Made by a program: the position numbers and the translations under genes
Part shown: positions 25,554-35,831 of the stretch, piece by piece
How positions within the stretch are numbered: the first letter of the stretch is position 1
Layout of the letters: each line of letters begins with the position of its first letter
Notes under the pieces: model-generated
What the model saw: only the letters and a program-made list of their open reading frames with translations
What the model was told of the DNA's origin: nothing
Database searches by the model: none
From: an uncultured Bacteroidota bacterium
GTDB taxonomy: Bacteria; Bacteroidota; Bacteroidia; Chitinophagales; Chitinophagaceae
Direction of reading: 5' to 3'
Assembly: GCA_903858475.1 (NCBI GenBank)
Contig: CAIOIZ010000165.1
Location: 1 to 51,829 of the forward strand
Length of the DNA stretch: 51,829 bases

Positions 25554-26555
25554 CTATGCGGGAAATCGGGTGGGAATCAGATTTACGATATCCTTAACAT
25601 CGATTTTTTCCATACATTTAAAATGTCCTTTTGGGCATTTATTATACCCTATTTTACTACAGGGCCTACACCATAGTTTATTAATTTCCACATTATCAAA
25701 ATGCTGGTTGGACTTTGCTCCATAATATGGATACATACCGAATGCAGGAACAGTATTACCCCAAATTGCAATCATTGGCTTTTGAAATGCAGCAGCAATA
25801 TGCAGGAGGCCTGTATCATGGGTAATTATATACTTTGCATTTCGAACAAGGTCTGCAGATTCATTCAAATTAAACTTACCACAAGCATTGTAAATTTTTA
25901 CATCATCTTGTGCTGCGATGGCCTTACCTGCCTCGATATCTTCTTTTCCGCCTAATAAAATAATGGGATAATGAATAGCCGCACACAATGCTTGCAACTG
26001 ATGAATAGGCATTTTTTTAGTGGCCAAGGCTGCGCCAATAACAATACCAATATAACCCAATTGATGAGGCACTGGAATATCTTCTTTTTTAGTTCGGTCT
26101 TTTTCAGGAATAAAATAATCAAGCCCCAAGCCGTCATTCACCACGCCGAAAGCCGATACGGTTGCAAGGTTTCGATCAACAATATGCTTTGCCGGCATTC
26201 TATTAATCTTAAAATTGGTGAGTATAAATTTCTCTATGTTTAATTTGCTGAACGAATAAGAAGGAACTCCTTTCAAAAAGCGTTTAACCCTTAGCGTTCG
26301 TAAATTATGATGAAGATCAATAATGCAATCATAGTCCTCCACTTTTAGTTCATGCAGCATCAAATCGAAGCTAGACCCTAATGTATGTACTTTATCAATA
26401 TAAGGATTGGAGGATAGGAGTCCACTAAATGCCTGTTTGGTAAGAAAATGGATTTCTGCGTCAGGTATCTGTTTGCGTAAACAACGTATAACCGGCGTAG
26501 TGAGTACTATGTCGCCAATAGAAGAAAAACGTATAATCAGAAATTTTTTAGCCAA
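25554..26555 (-). CDS. Glycosyltransferase family 9 (heptosyltransferase-like)
   Basis: A 333-residue GT-B enzyme related to WaaC/WaaF/WaaQ, which add heptose to the LPS inner core from ADP-heptose. The N-terminus KFLIIRFSSIGDIVLTTPVI and the C-terminal donor-site motif ITHDTGLLHIAAAFQKPMIA (then IWGNT) are characteristic. The start must be the TTG at 26553-26555: an in-frame stop lies at 26571-26573, no ATG intervenes, and the family N-terminus begins at once. A -7 box lies directly before it. The acceptor sugar cannot be read from sequence. It lies 22 nt after the MFS gene and is followed closely by the DUF922 gene. Confidence 0.87.
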   Translation of the reverse strand: MAKKFLIIRFSSIGDIVLTTPVIRCLRKQIPDAEIHFLTKQAFSGLLSSNPYIDKVHTLGSSFDLMLHELKVEDYDCIIDLHHNLRTLRVKRFLKGVPSYSFSKLNIEKFILTNFKINRMPAKHIVDRNLATVSAFGVVNDGLGLDYFIPEKDRTKKEDIPVPHQLGYIGIVIGAALATKKMPIHQLQALCAAIHYPIILLGGKEDIEAGKAIAAQDDVKIYNACGKFNLNESADLVRNAKYIITHDTGLLHIAAAFQKPMIAIWGNTVPAFGMYPYYGAKSNQHFDNVEINKLWCRPCSKIGYNKCPKGHFKCMEKIDVKDIVNLIPTRFPA

Positions 26556-26557
26556 TG

Positions 26558-26565
26558 CAAATGTA
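26558..26565 (-). promoter_or_regulatory. -7 box abutting the TTG start of the GT9 gene
   Basis: The minus strand reads TACATTTG, exact to consensus, then CA and the TTG start codon. It lies in the 22-nt gap after the MFS gene. Confidence 0.45.
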
Positions 26566-26577
26566 TTTTTTCAATTC

Positions 26578-27834
26578 CTATGGGATGGCATCTACATACT
26601 CTCCTTCTAGGTAATTAAGGTCTTTGTGAAAAGTTTCTTCCGTAAAATAATAGGCAAGCAGTGCAATTGCCATCACTATCAATCCAGTTACTATTCCACT
26701 ATCGATTATGGACCAGCCATATTTTTTTTGAAACAAATCAAGGAAGAGCATATTCAGCGGCAGTAATAAGCCTCTTACCATATTAGGTATAGTAGTAGCT
26801 GCAGTCGCCCGAAGATTGGTACCAAACTGCTCTGCTCCCATTGTTACAAATATGGCCCAGAATCCTGTTCCGAATCCTAAGAGAGCGCAAATCCAATACA
26901 TAGTATCATCATTGTTATTGAACCTGCTAAAGAACAAAACCAAGCCAGCAATGGTAATTGAATAAAATAACAAGAGTGCTTTTTTCCTACTCTTAAAATA
27001 TTGACTTACGAATCCAATGATAATATCACCAAAAGAAATAGCAACATATGCAAACATAATTGCTCTGCCACTATTGATACTTTTACTACCATACAATTGT
27101 TCAGCAAATTTGTCACTTTGATTGACTAGGATGCCAATTACATACCAGGTGGGCAAACCAATCAAAATGGCCAATGCATATTTTTTGAATCTTTTTCTAT
27201 TCGTAAAAAAAGCAAAGAAATTTCCTTTTTGAATTTGTTGATGTTGCAGGTTATTGAACATGCCTGATTCGGACACTTTAATACGAAGCAATAGCAATAA
27301 TATACCCAGTACCCCACCAATTTTATAACATAAGCGCCAATCTTCAGTAATATGAAAAGTATAATAGGCTGCCACACAACCACTCAAACCAATGCCGGCT
27401 ACCAAAGAAGTGCCAATACCTCTTTTTTCTTTCGGCAACAATTCACTTACCAATGTAATACCTGCACCTAATTCCCCCGCTAATCCTAGTCCAGCTACAA
27501 AACGACACCATGCATATTGATCAACAGTTTGTATAAACCCAGTAGTAAAATTGGCAATAGAGTATAAAATAATAGACCCGAATAATACACTCAATCTTCC
27601 TTTTTTATCGCCCATTACCCCCCAGATTATGCCACCCAATAACAACCCAGCCATTTGCCAATTAATAACCCTGGTACTATCTTTTAATAAATCAGTAGCA
27701 CCCACTTCTAATATACTTTGCTTCTTAACAATAGTAAAAAGCAGTAGATCATAAATATCTACGAAATAGCCAAGTGCAGCTACAATTACGGCGATGTTAA
27801 AAATGGAATGGTTTTTATTTTGTTGAAGTGTCAT
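26578..27834 (-). CDS. MFS transporter, MHS/sugar-porter-like
   Basis: A 418-residue inner-membrane transporter with about twelve hydrophobic segments. MFS signatures are the loop GVMGDKKGRLSVLFG after helix 2, RFVAGLGLAGELGAGITLVS in helices 4-5, and LLPKEKRGIG between helices. The VSESGMF after helix 6 resembles the ESPMF of metabolite:proton symporters, so an organic acid or osmolyte is a reasonable guess, no more. The ATG at 27834 gives a short N-terminus and overlaps the end of the upstream dedA-type gene by 20 nt, which implies translational coupling. The longer frame from 27903 would run deep into that gene. Confidence 0.85.
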   Translation of the reverse strand: MTLQQNKNHSIFNIAVIVAALGYFVDIYDLLLFTIVKKQSILEVGATDLLKDSTRVINWQMAGLLLGGIIWGVMGDKKGRLSVLFGSIILYSIANFTTGFIQTVDQYAWCRFVAGLGLAGELGAGITLVSELLPKEKRGIGTSLVAGIGLSGCVAAYYTFHITEDWRLCYKIGGVLGILLLLLRIKVSESGMFNNLQHQQIQKGNFFAFFTNRKRFKKYALAILIGLPTWYVIGILVNQSDKFAEQLYGSKSINSGRAIMFAYVAISFGDIIIGFVSQYFKSRKKALLLFYSITIAGLVLFFSRFNNNDDTMYWICALLGFGTGFWAIFVTMGAEQFGTNLRATAATTIPNMVRGLLLPLNMLFLDLFQKKYGWSIIDSGIVTGLIVMAIALLAYYFTEETFHKDLNYLEGEYVDAIP

Positions 27835-28513
27835 CTGTTTTTTTCTTTTTTCCAAAAAACAATTTGAACAAAACTGGTGCAGTTGTAACCAAAACAATAC
27901 CAATAACGATTACTTCTAAGTGCTTTTCTAAATCAAGCCCAAACTGTGATTTAACAAATGTATTAAGGTAATGACCAATGAATAGCATGGACACTACCCA
28001 AGCAATACAACCAATGATATTGAAGAAAGCAAACTTCTTCCTATCCATTGCAACAATACCAGCTACAATGGGGGCGAAAGTGCGAATGAAAGGAAGAAAA
28101 CGTGCAAATACGATTGCACTACCGCCATGTTTTTCGTAAAAATCATGGGCCTGAATCAAATATCTCTTTTTAAATAAAAATCGATCTCTCCATTTATACA
28201 TTGCTGGACCTACTTTACGACCAAACATATACCCTACTGAATTTCCCAGTATTCCAGCCAGGGTGCAGAGTGCTGCAATAATTAATAAATTGAAAAAATC
28301 ACTTCCTGTATTTAGGTTGAAAGAGGCTGCCAATTTAGTACTAAAAATACCTGCTACAAAAAGCAAAGAATCGCCAGGAAAAAAGAAGCCGATGAATAAC
28401 CCTGTTTCTGCAAATACAATTAACAACAGTAACAATAGTCCGCCATTATTAATATACCATTGAGGTTGTAGTAATTGTGTCCAGTTAAAATCGAGCAATA
28501 GGAATTGATGCAT
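27815..28513 (-). CDS. DedA family membrane protein
   Basis: A 232-residue inner-membrane protein of the DedA/VTT family; members have been linked to flipping of undecaprenyl phosphate or phosphatidylethanolamine. The family core is clear: FFPGDSLLFVAGIF, GNSVGYMFGRKVGPAMYKW, and the re-entrant motif FARFLPFIRTFAPIVAGIVA. A final helix and a strongly basic tail (LFFGKKKKTDD) follow. It lies between the dicarboxylate carrier (24 nt upstream) and the MFS gene (20-nt overlap), all on the minus strand. Confidence 0.92.
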   Translation of the reverse strand: MHQFLLLDFNWTQLLQPQWYINNGGLLLLLLIVFAETGLFIGFFFPGDSLLFVAGIFSTKLAASFNLNTGSDFFNLLIIAALCTLAGILGNSVGYMFGRKVGPAMYKWRDRFLFKKRYLIQAHDFYEKHGGSAIVFARFLPFIRTFAPIVAGIVAMDRKKFAFFNIIGCIAWVVSMLFIGHYLNTFVKSQFGLDLEKHLEVIVIGIVLVTTAPVLFKLFFGKKKKTDDTSTK

Positions 28514-28537
28514 TTTGAATAGTAATGAATGTTAAAT

Positions 28538-29803
28538 TTACGGATGTTCCAATTGTCCTTCCCATTTACTTACAGCAGCGGTAGCAAGGGCATTTCCCAG
28601 TACATTGGTCATCGTTCTACCCATATCACAAAATACATCAATGGCCAGTATTAGTCCAACACCCTCCGCAGGCAATCCAAACATAGCACCAGTTGCCAAT
28701 ACCACCACCAAGGATGCCCTGGGCACTCCAGCAATGCCTTTACTCGTAATTAAGAAAACCAGTAACATGATTATTTGTTGGCCAACATCACCAGTGATGG
28801 CAGTAATATTATAGGCTTGCGCAATAAACATACTAGCAAAAGTCATATACATCATACTGCCATCGAGGTTAAATGAATATCCTAAGGGCAATACAAATGA
28901 AACAATTTTGTCTTTGCAACCAAACCTTTCCATTTCCTCCACCAATTTGGGATAAACAGCTTCGCTACTGGCTGTACTGAAAGCTATAGACATTGGGTTG
29001 GCAATCCTCCGCAACAATTGTGGTAATCTATTGCGTAGAAACAAGTATCCAACTATTAATAACAAAATCCATAAAACCACTAAACCTATATAAAACGACC
29101 CCACATATTTGCCAAATGTTAGTAGTATACCTAAACCATTTTTTGCAATGGCAGCTGACATAGCGCCGAATACACCCAATGGTGCTATATACATCACATA
29201 GCTAACCATCTTCAATACGATATGTGCCATTGCATCTAGGGCGCGAATAATGGGCTCCCCTTTTTTACCAACAGCAGTAAGTGCAATTCCAAAGAAAACA
29301 GAAAAAACCACTAATTGTAATATTTCATTAGTAGCCATGGCTTCAATCACACTACGAGGCACCACATGCTCTACAAATTTGGACAAAGAAAAACCTTTTG
29401 ATTTTTCCAAGAGGTCATTCACGCCTGCCATATCTGTGTTTGAAATATCCACCCCAACACCTGGCTTGAAAATATTCACCAATACCAAACCCAAACCGAG
29501 GGATATCAAGGAGGCGGAAACAAACCAAAGCATGGCTTTTCCACCCACTCTGCCAACTGTTTTCAGATCTCCCAATTTAGCAATGCCCACTACCAAAGTG
29601 GCAAATACAATGGGGGCAATAATCATTTGAACCAATCGCAGAAAGATGGTAGTCAGTAATTTGATATTATCGGAAAATGTTTTGACAGTTGCTGGTTGGT
29701 AATAATCATGTATATAAGAACCGACAGCAATACCCAGTATCATTCCAATCAAAATGTATAGGGTAAGTCTACTTTTTTTAGTTGGCTGGTTAGTTATTTC
29801 CAT
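28538..29803 (-). CDS. Dicarboxylate/amino acid:cation symporter (DAACS family)
   Basis: A 421-residue glutamate-transporter-fold carrier in the inner membrane that takes up C4-dicarboxylates, glutamate or aspartate with Na+ or H+. Motifs are the serine-rich hairpin (AFSTASSEAVYPKLVEEME), the helix-7 motif FNLDGSMMYMTFASMFIAQA corresponding to NMDGT, and the second hairpin GIAGVPRASLVV. The ATG at 29803 is chosen over a TTG 21 nt upstream. It leads a minus-strand run with dedA and MFS genes. The NLDGS in place of NMDGT fits several bacterial homologues and does not suggest loss of function. Confidence 0.92.
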   Translation of the reverse strand: MEITNQPTKKSRLTLYILIGMILGIAVGSYIHDYYQPATVKTFSDNIKLLTTIFLRLVQMIIAPIVFATLVVGIAKLGDLKTVGRVGGKAMLWFVSASLISLGLGLVLVNIFKPGVGVDISNTDMAGVNDLLEKSKGFSLSKFVEHVVPRSVIEAMATNEILQLVVFSVFFGIALTAVGKKGEPIIRALDAMAHIVLKMVSYVMYIAPLGVFGAMSAAIAKNGLGILLTFGKYVGSFYIGLVVLWILLLIVGYLFLRNRLPQLLRRIANPMSIAFSTASSEAVYPKLVEEMERFGCKDKIVSFVLPLGYSFNLDGSMMYMTFASMFIAQAYNITAITGDVGQQIIMLLVFLITSKGIAGVPRASLVVVLATGAMFGLPAEGVGLILAIDVFCDMGRTMTNVLGNALATAAVSKWEGQLEHP

Positions 29804-29956
29804 ATGAGCATAATTAGTTTGCAATATAATATTTAAAACCTGTTATGAAGCCCAGCACTATAAAAAAGCAGCAGGGTTGGTGGAATTAAAAATTTATTCC
29901 TTATTTTTCCATTCCGATATAACTCGGATTTTTTATTATTAAAACCAACCAACTGT

Positions 29957-31447
29957 ATGAGTTTATTTGTAAAAAAACCTATGAGTTCATTGCTTTCAGA
30001 AGCAGATGATTCTGGCAAAGGTTTAAAAAGAACCCTGGGTGCAGGAAGCCTAATTGCACTTGGTATCGGAGCCATCATTGGTGCCGGTTTATTTGTACGT
30101 ACAGCGGCAGCGGCTGGCGGCCATGCTGGATCGGCTGTTACCATTTCATTTATTATTGCTGCCATTGGCTGTGCTTTTGCTGGATTGTGCTATGCAGAAT
30201 TCGCCTCCATCATTCCAATTGCGGGTAGCGCTTATACCTATGCCTATGCAACCATGGGAGAATTGGTTGCCTGGATTATAGGATGGGCACTTATTTTAGA
30301 ATATGCCTTGGGAGCAGCCACTGTTTCCATTGCCTGGAGTGAATTTTTAAACAATCTGATGGGAGGCAGTATACCCTATGAATGGTGCCACTCTCCTTTT
30401 GAATCAGCGTTGGATGCTGCAGGGGTTTTACACCATGGCATCATTAATGCACCAGCCTTGTTGATTCTTGTATTACTTACTTTATTATTGATTAAAGGAA
30501 CACAAGAATCAGCAATTGTCAATGCCATCATTGTAATTGTTAAAGTGGCCATTGTAATACTATTTATATTTCTTGGCTGGGCTTATATTAAAGGCGCCAA
30601 CCATACACCTTATATGATTCCTGCTACTCAACCGGATGCAATGCAACCCGATGGAACCCCCTATTCGTATGCTGGTTTCTTCAACCATGGCTGGGGCGGG
30701 GTACTTAAAGGCGCTGCTATTGTATTCTTTGCTTTCATTGGTTTTGATGCAGTATCTACCGCTGCACAGGAAGCAAAAAATCCAAAACGTGATATGCCCA
30801 TCGGTATTTTAGGCTCACTGGCTATATGTACTGTATTATATATCCTCTTCTCTTGGGTTCTTACTGGAGTTGCTCCTTTTACTGATTTTGTAAAGGCAGG
30901 CAAAGAAGCTTCCGTAGCATATGCAATTCAAACTTATATGCATGAATATGCTTGGTTGGCTAAACTAGTAACCGTGGGCATTTTGGCTGGTTTCTCCTCT
31001 GTAATATTGGTAATGCTAATGGGACAAAGCCGTGTATTTTACACGATGTCTTCCGATGGTTTATTACCCAAGGCATTCTCAGACTTACATCCTAAATTCC
31101 GTACACCTTATAAAAGCAATATGATTCTTTTCGTATTTGTTGGATTATTCGCTGCTTTTGTACCTGGTAGTGTTGCTGGTGACCTTACTTCCATTGGCAC
31201 TTTATTAGCTTTTGTGCTAGTATGTTTTGGGATAATCATTTTGAGAAAAACAGATCCAGATTTGAAACGTCCATTCAAAACACCACTGGTTCCTTTGGTA
31301 CCTATATTAGGCATCTTGGTTTGTACAGCGATGATTGTTAGCCTTTGGGGCACTACTTTATTGAGCGCATTTGGCTGGATGATATTTGGATTGCTAGTGT
31401 ACTTCGGCTATAGCAAGAAGAACAGTAAATTGCAGAATAAACAATAA
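29957..31447 (+). CDS. APC family amino acid permease
   Basis: A 496-residue permease with about twelve membrane helices, of the cationic amino acid transporter (YfnA/CAT-like) branch. Helix 1 holds the unwound substrate motif GIGAIIGAGLFV, helix 2-3 CYAEFASIIPIAGSAYTYAY, and helix 6 FFAFIGFDAVSTAAQEAKNP, all typical. The loop before helix 9 (GQSRVFYTMSSDGLLP) is also diagnostic. It is monocistronic, starts divergently from the dicarboxylate carrier and ends at a strong hairpin. I saw no clear -7 box. Confidence 0.92.
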   Translation: MSLFVKKPMSSLLSEADDSGKGLKRTLGAGSLIALGIGAIIGAGLFVRTAAAAGGHAGSAVTISFIIAAIGCAFAGLCYAEFASIIPIAGSAYTYAYATMGELVAWIIGWALILEYALGAATVSIAWSEFLNNLMGGSIPYEWCHSPFESALDAAGVLHHGIINAPALLILVLLTLLLIKGTQESAIVNAIIVIVKVAIVILFIFLGWAYIKGANHTPYMIPATQPDAMQPDGTPYSYAGFFNHGWGGVLKGAAIVFFAFIGFDAVSTAAQEAKNPKRDMPIGILGSLAICTVLYILFSWVLTGVAPFTDFVKAGKEASVAYAIQTYMHEYAWLAKLVTVGILAGFSSVILVMLMGQSRVFYTMSSDGLLPKAFSDLHPKFRTPYKSNMILFVFVGLFAAFVPGSVAGDLTSIGTLLAFVLVCFGIIILRKTDPDLKRPFKTPLVPLVPILGILVCTAMIVSLWGTTLLSAFGWMIFGLLVYFGYSKKNSKLQNKQ

Positions 31448-31466
31448 TCAATTCTTTTCTTATACT

Positions 31467-31497
31467 AATCCCCAACACAATTGTTGGGGATTTTTTT
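31467..31497 (+). terminator. Terminator after the amino acid permease gene
   Basis: An 11-bp perfect stem (AATCCCCAACA/TGTTGGGGATT, loop CAAT) is followed by T5. Strong rho-independent form. Confidence 0.9.
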
Positions 31498-31543
31498 ATT
31501 CAATCAGAATCCTCCATTTCAATAGTTGAATACAGGAATCTAC

Positions 31544-31577
31544 AAAAAAATCCCTCCTACTATTCAGCAAGAGGGAT
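31544..31577 (-). terminator. Terminator after groEL
   Basis: On the minus strand ATCCCTC pairs with GAGGGAT around a 14-nt loop, followed by a T run. It lies about 25 nt past the groEL stop. Confidence 0.75.
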
Positions 31578-31601
31578 TATAATAAATTAAACTAACGGTA
31601 A

Positions 31602-33275
<1,674 letters not shown>

Positions 33276-33352
33276 TTAATCCTGCAACGATTCATTCAAG
33301 TTAATGCGTTGCCATTGGTTGCAATCAGTCTATAGGAATATCCCCAAGAACA

Positions 33353-33634
33353 TTAAACGATGGCTAGGATATCACTTTCTCTCATGATTAGATAGTCTGC
33401 ACCTTCAATACTGATTTCAGTACCAGCATATTTACCATACAATACAGTATCCCCTGCTTTTACAGTTACTGGTTCGTCTTTTTTACCAGGCCCAGCTGCC
33501 AATACGATTCCACGTTGTGGTTTTTCTTTTGCAGTGTCAGGAATGATAATTCCACCGGCAGTTTTTTCTTCAGCCGCAGCAGGTTTCACAATAACCCTGT
33601 CGTGTAAAGGGGTAATGTTTAACTTTTTCGCCAT
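33353..33634 (-). CDS. groES: Co-chaperonin GroES
   Basis: The 93-residue lid of the GroEL cage. It has the family start ([18 protein letters not shown]), the mobile loop ([19 protein letters not shown]) and the dome and C-terminal strands ([28 protein letters not shown]). It is first in the groES-groEL operon, with a -7 box about 50 nt upstream. Confidence 0.98.
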   Translation of the reverse strand: MAKKLNITPLHDRVIVKPAAAEEKTAGGIIIPDTAKEKPQRGIVLAAGPGKKDEPVTVKAGDTVLYGKYAGTEISIEGADYLIMRESDILAIV

Positions 33635-33684
33635 AAAATGTATTTTTTAATTTTGTTTAAAATAATTGCCCTTTTTTCGGACAG

Positions 33685-33692
33685 CAAAGGTA
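33685..33692 (-). promoter_or_regulatory. -7 box for groES-groEL
   Basis: The minus strand reads TACCTTTG, exact to TAnnTTTG, and is identical to the grpE-dnaJ box. The leader is about 45 nt. I did not find a -33 box at normal spacing. Confidence 0.58.
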
Positions 33693-33870
33693 GTCCAATT
33701 TTGTACCAAACTCTATTAAAAGAAGTATTGACAGTTATTGGCATATTGCAGCCGGATAATTCCTTGAATAGCAGGAAAAAAAGGCAGTTTGGCAGTTTCA
33801 GGCTAAGCATTTTTGTCAGCACTGAGTAGTATATCATAAGTTTCAGCTTTAAACCTTCAATTTTAAGCGC

Positions 33871-33878
33871 TACATTTG
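33871..33878 (+). promoter_or_regulatory. -7 box for nusB
   Basis: TACATTTG is an exact match 27 nt before the ATG at 33906. It rules out the 10-codon upstream extension of the reading frame. Confidence 0.58.
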
Positions 33879-33905
33879 CAACCCATAATAAAGTTCATAA
33901 CAGAC

Positions 33906-34835
33906 ATGATTAGCAGAAGAAATATCCGGGTAAAAGTGATGCAGGCCCTATACGCAGTAGACAGTATGGGGGCAGAAATTAAGCCCAACGAAGCTGCATT
34001 AATTTTGAAGAAAAAGATAGAACAAACCAGGCAATTGTTTATTTACCTCGTTTATTTTATTGCTGAAACTGCCCGTTATGCTGAAACAAATGCCCGTTTG
34101 AAAGCTGGCAAACACTTGCCAACTGCAGCCGATTTAAGCATCAATACAAAAATTGCAGGGAATGAATTACTCTGGAAGATTTTGGAAACCCCGGGTTATA
34201 AAGAAGCCATTAAAGAACTAAATCTGGAGCACCATATTGATAATGACCTGGTTAAAAAAACCTATATCAGACTGAGTGAAACGCCCGAATACCATGAATA
34301 CATTGGCCTACAATCCAGAGACAAAAAATCGGAAAAAGCCATAATGGAATTCATCTTCACTAATTTGATGCTGCCAAATGAAGATTTCATTACACATGTA
34401 GAGGAAAAATTCATTGGATGGGATGATGATGCTGAGATGATGCAACAATTGTTGTTGAATTATTTACAAAAACCTGGCTATGATTTCGGCGCAATTATCA
34501 GCACAGATAAAATGGATTTTGCCAAGGACTTATTAAGGACGGTAGAAGAGAAAAAAGAGATTTCTATGGAACTGATTAAGCCAAAATTACGGAACTGGGA
34601 TAGTGAACGTATCGCCACCCTAGACTTAATCATTTTGCAAATGGGCATCTGTGAATTCCTCTATTTCGAAACCATTCCCACCAAGGTTACTATCAACGAA
34701 TACATTGATTTAGCCAAAGAATACAGCACCCCACAAAGCGGGCAGTTCGTAAATGGTTTATTAGACAATATTCACAAAGAGTTAACGGCAGAAAATAAAA
34801 TAATCAAAAAAACTTTTAAAAACAGTACTTTATAA
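33906..34835 (+). CDS. nusB: Transcription antitermination factor NusB (long form)
   Basis: NusB with NusE/S10 binds boxA RNA and prevents early termination, mainly on rRNA operons. The start is MISRRNIRVKVMQALYA, and the RNA-binding all-helical NusB domain is completed in the last 130 residues (KLRNWDSERIATLDLIILQM, FLYFETIPTKVTINEYIDLA, FVNGLLDNI). Single-domain NusB is about 140 residues; at 309 this is the two-part form common in Bacteroidota, where the core is split by a large helical insert. The frame upstream of the ATG at 33906 overlaps the promoter. It is divergent from groES. Confidence 0.92.
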   Translation: MISRRNIRVKVMQALYAVDSMGAEIKPNEAALILKKKIEQTRQLFIYLVYFIAETARYAETNARLKAGKHLPTAADLSINTKIAGNELLWKILETPGYKEAIKELNLEHHIDNDLVKKTYIRLSETPEYHEYIGLQSRDKKSEKAIMEFIFTNLMLPNEDFITHVEEKFIGWDDDAEMMQQLLLNYLQKPGYDFGAIISTDKMDFAKDLLRTVEEKKEISMELIKPKLRNWDSERIATLDLIILQMGICEFLYFETIPTKVTINEYIDLAKEYSTPQSGQFVNGLLDNIHKELTAENKIIKKTFKNSTL

Positions 34836-34880
34836 AAGATAGCAGGTGGGTATTCATCCATTAAAATGATGAATTAGCAA

Positions 34881-34888
34881 TACATTTG
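34881..34888 (+). promoter_or_regulatory. -7 box for the DUF1573 gene
   Basis: TACATTTG is an exact match, 16 nt before the ATG at 34905. Confidence 0.55.
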
Positions 34889-34904
34889 TCTCCTAATTTT
34901 GAGT

Positions 34905-35399
34905 ATGAAAAAAATATTATTATTTGCCTTACTGCCCTTGATGATAGTAAGTTGCGACGTTAGAAAACAAGATAAAATTGCAGACGATTCAAAACTGGAT
35001 TCCTTACAATTATTAAAAAAAATAAAGGAAGACTCCATTGCCTTTGCAAAAAAACAAGATGCACAGGCAGACGCAATGAAGAAATCTACCAATGTACAAT
35101 TCATAGACAGTATTTATAATTTTGGCACTAAAATTCAAGGTGAGAAAGTGGAGTTCAGCTTTCGCTTTAAGAACATTGGTACTAATCCGCTAATTGTATT
35201 TGATGCCTCAGCAAGTTGTGGATGTACCGTTCCTGAAAAGCCAGACGCCCCTGTTTTACCTGGCGAAACAGGATTCATCAAAGTAATATTTGATAGCAAG
35301 GGGAAAATGGACCATCAAACCAAAGACGTTATTGTTACTTCCAATGCAGTACCTGCATTTCCTCCTTTAAGATTAGAAGGAGATATTATCAAAAAATAA
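34905..35399 (+). CDS. DUF1573 lipoprotein
   Basis: A 164-residue exported lipoprotein: MKKILLFALLPLMIVSC with the lipobox Cys at about residue 17. A charged helical segment follows (about 30-65), then an Ig-like DUF1573 domain (YNFGTKIQGEKVEFSFRFKN, ASASCGCTVPEKPDAPVLPG, then VIFDSKGKMDHQTKDVIVTS). The SCGCT motif is a hallmark of the family, and these proteins are abundant in Bacteroidota; the function is unknown. A TTG two codons upstream is less likely than the ATG. yajC follows after 23 nt, so the two are probably one transcript. Confidence 0.88.
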   Translation: MKKILLFALLPLMIVSCDVRKQDKIADDSKLDSLQLLKKIKEDSIAFAKKQDAQADAMKKSTNVQFIDSIYNFGTKIQGEKVEFSFRFKNIGTNPLIVFDASASCGCTVPEKPDAPVLPGETGFIKVIFDSKGKMDHQTKDVIVTSNAVPAFPPLRLEGDIIKK

Positions 35400-35422
35400 A
35401 TTCAAAAAACAAAACAATATAT

Positions 35423-35767
35423 ATGCAACTATTACAGATTCTTTTAATGGCACCTGATCCAAAAAATGGTGGCGGCGGTGGTACTACCCTAATCATGTTG
35501 GGTGGAATGGTATTGGTATTTTATTTTTTCATGATTCGCCCACAGGCTAAAAAGGCCAAACAACAAAAACAGTTTATCAATAACCTTCAGAAAGGTGATA
35601 AAATTGTAACCATTGCCGGCATTCATGGTACGGTAAATAAAGTAAATGATGATGGTACTTTGAATTTAGAAACCAGTCCGGGTAGCTATATCAAAATTGA
35701 ACGCTCAGCCATTAGCATGGAATGGACTGCCAATATCAATAAACCAGCTACAGAAGAAAAGAAATAA
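35423..35767 (+). CDS. yajC: Preprotein translocase subunit YajC
   Basis: Small accessory subunit of the Sec holotranslocon, associated with SecDF. The 114-residue protein has a Gly-rich N-terminus, one membrane helix (LIMLGGMVLVFYFFMIRPQ, about 21-40) ending in the signature FMIRPQAKKAKQQ, then the cytoplasmic domain (NLQKGDKIVTIAGIHGTV). Its partner secDF lies 3.5 kb downstream in this window. A strong terminator follows. Confidence 0.94.
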   Translation: MQLLQILLMAPDPKNGGGGGTTLIMLGGMVLVFYFFMIRPQAKKAKQQKQFINNLQKGDKIVTIAGIHGTVNKVNDDGTLNLETSPGSYIKIERSAISMEWTANINKPATEEKK

Positions 35768-35783
35768 TTAATACAACTATTCA

Positions 35784-35828
35784 TTTGCGACCTTTACTGA
35801 ACTTGTTCGGCAGAGGTCGCAAATTTTT
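35784..35828 (+). terminator. Terminator between yajC and coaE, ending beside the coaE start
   Basis: TTTGCGACCT and AGGTCGCAAA form a perfect 10-bp stem, and the loop adds an inner CTGAAC/GTTCGG pairing. A T5 run follows, and the coaE ATG is only 8 nt past the stem. A -7-like TTCATTTG (35780-35787) overlaps the left arm. Confidence 0.82.
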
Positions 35829-35831
35829 ATT

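Noticed and set aside
33693-33870. Short frames on both strands in the groES-nusB gap
   Set aside because: They overlap both promoters, have no family features and cross one another.
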